From positions 1-6,122 of the forward strand of contig CAIYPH010000889.1 in the NCBI GenBank assembly GCA_903928045.1: a stretch of DNA of 6,122 bases, written 5' to 3'. Below the pieces are notes generated by a model. The model ran no database searches and was not told where the DNA came from. It saw only the letters and a list, made by a program, of their open reading frames with translations. The stretch is from an uncultured Rhodospirillales bacterium. GTDB taxonomy: Bacteria; Pseudomonadota; Alphaproteobacteria; Acetobacterales; Acetobacteraceae. Shown here one piece after another: positions 5,704-6,122 of the stretch. Both the position numbers and the translations under genes were made by a program. Numbering within the stretch: the stretch's first letter is position 1; each line of letters opens with the position of its first letter.

Positions 5704-5854
5704 GGAAGGTTGTTCTTTTTGTGAACAAAAAGAACCAGAAGGACTTTTCAATCCGCTCCATGCCGTTGGCGTACCCTCCGCGGGCAGGTTGGAGCGGTAC
5801 ACACCAAAGCGGATAAAAGGTTTTTGCTTCTTTTTTTCAAAAAAGAAGCGCTTC
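5704..5854 (+). repeat. Copy 3 of the structured repeat, between divergent uracil-DNA glycosylase and ETF-QO genes
   Basis: The left hairpin at 5712-5735 has perfect 11-base arms (GTTC/GAAC). The central stem pairs ATCCGCT (5751-5757) with AGCGGAT (5808-5814) and CTTTT (5744-5748) with AAAAG (5815-5819). The right hairpin at 5826-5849 has perfect arms (GCTTC/GAAGC). The invariant core is at 5758-5774 and GGAGCGGTAC at 5791-5800. The closing stem is shorter here (GGAAG at 5704-5708 with CTTC at 5851-5854). The whole gap between the genes is 344 bp (5630-5973). Besides this copy it holds about 75 bp of glycosylase leader on one side and about 120 bp of ETF-QO leader on the other, and I see no small gene in either. 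Because both neighbours start outward from this gap, this copy cannot serve as their terminator. Confidence 0.9.
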
Positions 5855-5900
5855 TCTCCCGTCCTGACCGAGTTTCGAATTGGACGGGGCACGGCGGGTT

Positions 5901-5929
5901 TTGCGCAACGCCGCTTCCGCCCCTAGATT
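5901..5929 (+). promoter_or_regulatory. Weak candidate promoter of the ETF-QO gene
   Basis: TTGCGC (5901-5906) and TAGATT (5924-5929) are 17 bp apart, placing the -10 about 45 bp before ATG 5974. The hexamers match consensus at 3 and 4 of 6 positions, so this is only suggestive. It lies outside repeat copy 3. Confidence 0.25.
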
Positions 5930-5973
5930 GTCATCCACGCCCCGCAGTCCGGGCGGGAACAGAGGGAACGGAT

Positions 5974-6122
5974 ATGGCCGACGTCGTGCGCGAGCAGATG
6001 GAATTCGATGTGGTGATCGTGGGCGCCGGCCCGTCCGGCCTGGCCGCCGCGATCCGCCTCAAACAACTCGCCCCCGAAGCGGCGGTCTGCGTGGTGGAAA
6101 AAGGCGGCGAAGTTGGCGCCCA
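5974..6122 (+). CDS. Electron-transfer-flavoprotein:ubiquinone oxidoreductase, N-terminus (runs off window)
   Basis: Only the first 49 codons are present. The gene product passes electrons from reduced ETF (fatty acid and amino acid dehydrogenases) to the membrane quinone pool. ATG 5974 follows GAGGGA (5962-5967) at 6-nt spacing. The sequence has the FAD-binding Rossmann start [20 protein letters not shown] (residues 13-32; GxGxxG at 17-22) and an acidic end to the second strand at VVEKG (40-44), followed by EVGA. The [24 protein letters not shown] opening and the VCVVEKG-EVGA block are typical of ETF-QO rather than of other FAD oxidoreductases. The 4Fe-4S and quinone-binding parts lie beyond the window, so the call rests on the N-terminus alone. 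Confidence 0.85.
   Translation, partial: MADVVREQMEFDVVIVGAGPSGLAAAIRLKQLAPEAAVCVVEKGGEVGA

Noticed and set aside
1..5854. CRISPR array
   Set aside because: The repeats are ~150 bp, thousands of bases apart and variable in the stems; there are no short direct repeats with regular spacers.

Overview
This is a GC-rich window with strongly G/C-biased third codon positions. The gene content points to an alphaproteobacterium, most likely Acetobacteraceae/Rhodospirillales. The pointers are an alphaproteobacterial-style family 4 uracil-DNA glycosylase, the start of electron-transfer-flavoprotein:ubiquinone oxidoreductase, a Tat-exported family 5 solute-binding protein, and AT-rich hairpin repeats between genes. 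The taxonomic placement is inference from gene style, not a database match.

Layout, left to right. (1) Positions 1-145 hold copy 1 of a repeat of about 150 bp, cut by the window edge. (2) 222-1808 (+) is a complete 528-residue family 5 ABC solute-binding protein with a twin-arginine signal and no transporter genes beside it. (3) 1809-1869 is a short convergent gap with a decayed half copy of the repeat. (4) 1870-2724 (-) is a LysR-type regulator. (5) 2725-2823 is an AT-rich divergent control region with a 10-bp perfect inverted repeat overlapping a T-N11-A box. (6) 2824-3774 (+) is an SbtA-family (PF05982) membrane permease, usually labelled sodium-dependent bicarbonate transporter. (7) 3771-4691 (+) is a complete cysD (sulfate adenylyltransferase small subunit) whose GTG start overlaps the permease stop by four bases. 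(8) 4702-4850 is repeat copy 2. (9) 4850-5629 (-) is a uracil-DNA glycosylase whose stop codon touches the repeat end. (10) 5630-5973 is a divergent gap of about 340 bp, mostly repeat copy 3. (11) 5974 to the end (+) is the first 49 codons of ETF-QO.

The most coherent unit is LysR <-> permease-cysD: a divergently read regulator with its operator and a translationally coupled transporter/ATP-sulfurylase pair. The expected partner cysN (or cysNC) is not next to cysD. This arrangement suggests the SbtA-like protein may feed sulfate (or a related oxyanion) to assimilation instead of, or as well as, importing bicarbonate.

The second notable item is the repeat family. There are three copies in 6.1 kb, all in the same orientation. 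Each can fold as a closing stem plus three hairpins, and the paired arms change together between copies. They sit in three different gene contexts, so they are not simply terminators.
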